Positions 5,497 through 6,972 of a stretch of 6,972 bases of DNA are shown here, in pieces. This stretch comes from Nanobdellota archaeon. Lineage in GTDB: Archaea > Nanobdellota > Nanobdellia > SCGC-AAA011-G17 > VGLX01. Both the position numbers and the translations under genes were made by a program. Location of the stretch: assembly GCA_030691925.1 (NCBI GenBank), contig JAUYDG010000115.1, forward strand, positions 1 through 6,972. Direction: 5' to 3'. Position 1 is the first letter of the stretch; each line of letters opens with the position of its first letter. The notes under the pieces were generated by a model that worked only from the letters and a program-made list of their open reading frames with translations, was not told the origin of the DNA and searched no databases.

Positions 5497-6084
5497 CTAT
5501 AACTGTTTCACTCCTTCGCATATCACGAATTTTTTTTCTTTTTTCTCTTTTAATATCTCGCTTATCGCTTCTAATGATTTTTTTGCTTCTGCCGGGTGCA
5601 TACCAAGAATTATTCCGAAGCTTATAAGGTCGTTTCTTGCTCTCATCTGCCACTTGTCTTTTGCGAAGCTTCCTAATACCATCCTCAGCTTGTATTTCCT
5701 GCACAGCCAGACGTTTTGCATCATCCTTCCAATTATTTCTGCCCTTTTTGTGCCTTCGTTTGTCAGTATGTCGTTGAAGTTGAACCCTATTGCGATGCTG
5801 TTCTTCTTGGCCAGGCCGCATATGACTGTGTCTAGTCCTGAGTTTCTGTGGTGCAGGGAGTCTTTTTTTACCCCTTTTTCCGGGCTCAGCAGTATGTCTA
5901 CTTTTTTTGTTTCTGCAACAGTCCGGTTGTTTGCGCTTCCTAGAACTACTCTTAGGCCTGATTCCTGTTTCAGCTTTTTTCTCAGTTCTTTTTTTGTTGC
6001 TGGTTCTATTATGTTTACGCTTATCACTTTATCAAACCCTAGGTCTGAAAAATGTTCTTTGCATAGTATTAAGTCTGTGAACAT
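5497..6084 (-). CDS. rnp3: RNase P protein component 3 (Rpp30 family)
   Basis: This 195-residue protein is the archaeal Rpp30, a PHP-like TIM-barrel subunit that pairs with Pop5 to activate the RNase P RNA in tRNA 5' processing. Family features are the N-terminal MFTDL strand, VDILLSPEK (62-70), the HRNSGLD segment (79-85), the AIGFNFNDIL strand-turn (98-107), the WLCRKYKLRMVLGS block (126-139) and a late DLISFGIILGM helix (152-162). It is slightly short for the family (commonly 200-240). It lacks the catalytic metal ligands of true PHP enzymes, as is normal for Rpp30. The ATG at 6084 is the first in frame with the conserved N-terminus. It has no Shine-Dalgarno and lies 27 bases from a TATA centre, so a leaderless transcript is likely. 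In many archaea rnp2 and psmA follow directly; here a protease gene follows after 78 bases and rnp2 lies about 4.5 kb away. Confidence 0.93.
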   Translation of the reverse strand: MFTDLILCKEHFSDLGFDKVISVNIIEPATKKELRKKLKQESGLRVVLGSANNRTVAETKKVDILLSPEKGVKKDSLHHRNSGLDTVICGLAKKNSIAIGFNFNDILTNEGTKRAEIIGRMMQNVWLCRKYKLRMVLGSFAKDKWQMRARNDLISFGIILGMHPAEAKKSLEAISEILKEKKEKKFVICEGVKQL

Positions 6085-6105
6085 GATTTTTTGTGGGAGT
6101 TTTAG

Positions 6106-6117
6106 ATATTTAAATAT
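6106..6117 (-). promoter_or_regulatory. Palindromic TATA box for rnp3
   Basis: ATATTTAAATAT is a perfect palindrome centred 27 bases before the rnp3 ATG, the usual TATA-to-start distance in archaea. It implies rnp3 has its own leaderless promoter even though the helicase gene ends only 45 bases upstream. Confidence 0.65.
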
Positions 6118-6129
6118 GACTAGTGTAAA

Positions 6130-6972
6130 CTATTTCTTGAAGAATTCTTCTATCATGGACATAGGCGTTCTTGTTGTTTTTATCTGCCAGTCTTTCGGGA
6201 AACACCTGTAGTAGTTCTGCCACTGGTACCTCTCGTCCAGGAATATTCTTATTCCTTTGTCTTTTTCGCTTCTTATGCACCTTCCGGCGTTTTGTATCAC
6301 TTTTAGCAGCGCGGGGTATATGTATCCGTAGTCCCATCCTTTTCCGAATCTTTGGTCGTAGTAGTCTATGAGCTGTTTGGTTTCCAGGTCTGGCTTTGAT
6401 AATGGCAGCCCTACGATCACAACCGCTTTCAGGTAGTCTCCTGGTAAGTCTATTCCTTCGCCGAAGCTTCCGGATGAGCAGCCTAGCAGTACAGCCCCTT
6501 GGTCTTTGTAAGTCTTGTATTTTTCTAGTAGCATGTCTCTTTCTTCTTTGCTCATGTTAGGGTGTTCTATGAATGTGGTTTTTTCGCATAGCGTTCTGAG
6601 ATAATCGTTTACCCTTTCCAGGATGTAGTAGCTTGGGAAGAAGACTGCAGAGTTTCCCGGTATGGCGTTTATCATTTTTGATGTTACTACCGCTATCTTT
6701 TGCCACATCTCAGGGTCTCTTTGCGTGAATTTTGTGGTTGTTTTTGGCACGATTATGTTCAGCCGGTTCTGTTTTGGGAAAGGGTCGTTGTACTCTTTCG
6801 TTTCTGCTTCGAAGCCGAATAGGTCTTTGTACATCTGTGTTGGCATCAGAGTTCCTGACATGCAGATTATTCTTGCCTCCTCGGATATAGGCTTTAGTAT
6901 CATTGAAGGATCGAGGCACCTGTAGGACAGGGTTATGTGCGCGTCGCCTTTTTTGCTGAACCCTTTTTTTAG
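6130..6972 (-). CDS. XPD/Rad3-type superfamily 2 DNA helicase, N-terminus outside window
   Basis: The last 280 residues of an XPD-like 5'-3' helicase are visible; the frame stays open to the window edge and full-length archaeal XPD proteins run about 550-700. Visible motifs of the second RecA-like domain are III (MSGTL, 38-42), IV (NSAVFFPSY, 107-115), V (GSFGEGIDLPGD, 168-179) and VI (QNAGRCIRS, 227-235), followed by FLDERY (244-249). The SYRCLDPS segment (16-23) just before motif III fits archaeal XPD. The Walker A/B motifs and the four-Cys iron-sulfur domain would lie to the right of this window, so I cannot say whether they are intact or whether this is XPD proper or a DinG-like relative. 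Likely roles are nucleotide excision repair or general duplex unwinding. It ends in TAG at 6130-6132, 45 bases before rnp3. Confidence 0.9.
   Translation of the reverse strand, partial: LKKGFSKKGDAHITLSYRCLDPSMILKPISEEARIICMSGTLMPTQMYKDLFGFEAETKEYNDPFPKQNRLNIIVPKTTTKFTQRDPEMWQKIAVVTSKMINAIPGNSAVFFPSYYILERVNDYLRTLCEKTTFIEHPNMSKEERDMLLEKYKTYKDQGAVLLGCSSGSFGEGIDLPGDYLKAVVIVGLPLSKPDLETKQLIDYYDQRFGKGWDYGYIYPALLKVIQNAGRCIRSEKDKGIRIFLDERYQWQNYYRCFPKDWQIKTTRTPMSMIEEFFKK

Noticed and set aside
5654..6211. 185-codon plus-strand ORF
   Set aside because: It runs antisense across rnp3 and into the helicase gene with no initiation signal, and reads as a hydrophobic shadow frame.
6901..6903. Helicase starting at the ATG at 6903
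   Set aside because: The frame stays open to the window edge and encodes SYRCLDPS, typical of XPD ahead of motif III, so the gene continues beyond the window.

Overview
The window looks archaeal. It carries a proteasome alpha subunit, two archaeal/eukaryal-type RNase P proteins (Pop5 and Rpp30) and an XPD/Rad3-type helicase, with AT-rich TATA-like promoters about 27-30 bases ahead of several starts. The large secreted subtilase has a Cys-rich thrombospondin-type-1-like module of a sort I associate with DPANN archaea (Woesearchaeota/Pacearchaeota-like). That lineage guess is an inference; the archaeal assignment is firm.

Layout, left to right. Positions 1-619 (minus strand) hold most of psmA, cut by the window edge. 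Immediately upstream of it, 625-969 (minus) is rnp2/Pop5, which has no ATG, GTG or TTG at its conserved N-terminus and probably begins at an ATC. Positions 970-1147 are a divergent promoter region. Positions 1148-1780 (plus) encode an HD-GYP-like phosphohydrolase. Positions 1777-5418 (minus) encode a 1213-residue membrane-anchored S8 protease whose stop codon overlaps that of the HD gene. Positions 5419-5496 are a short gap with an inverted repeat and the protease promoter. Positions 5497-6084 (minus) are rnp3/Rpp30. Positions 6085-6129 hold the rnp3 promoter. Positions 6130-6972 (minus) are the C-terminal helicase domain of an XPD-like protein that runs off the right edge. I see no tRNA, rRNA, CRISPR array or mobile element.

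How the genes fit together. In many archaea rnp3, rnp2 and psmA sit together in the exosome/proteasome/RNase P gene cluster. Here rnp2-psmA remains a tight pair, with the psmA ribosome binding site inside the last codons of rnp2. About 4.5 kb holding the subtilase and the oppositely oriented HD gene separates rnp3 from rnp2. The subtilase is an exported enzyme: signal peptide, I9-like propeptide, catalytic domain, a stalk of about six beta-sandwich-like modules in an alternating two-type pattern, a TSP1-like module, a low-complexity linker, one membrane span and a basic cytoplasmic tail. The best leads are the apparent AUC start of rnp2 with its structured leader, the alternating B-A-B-A-B-A stalk, and the split of a usually conserved information-processing cluster.
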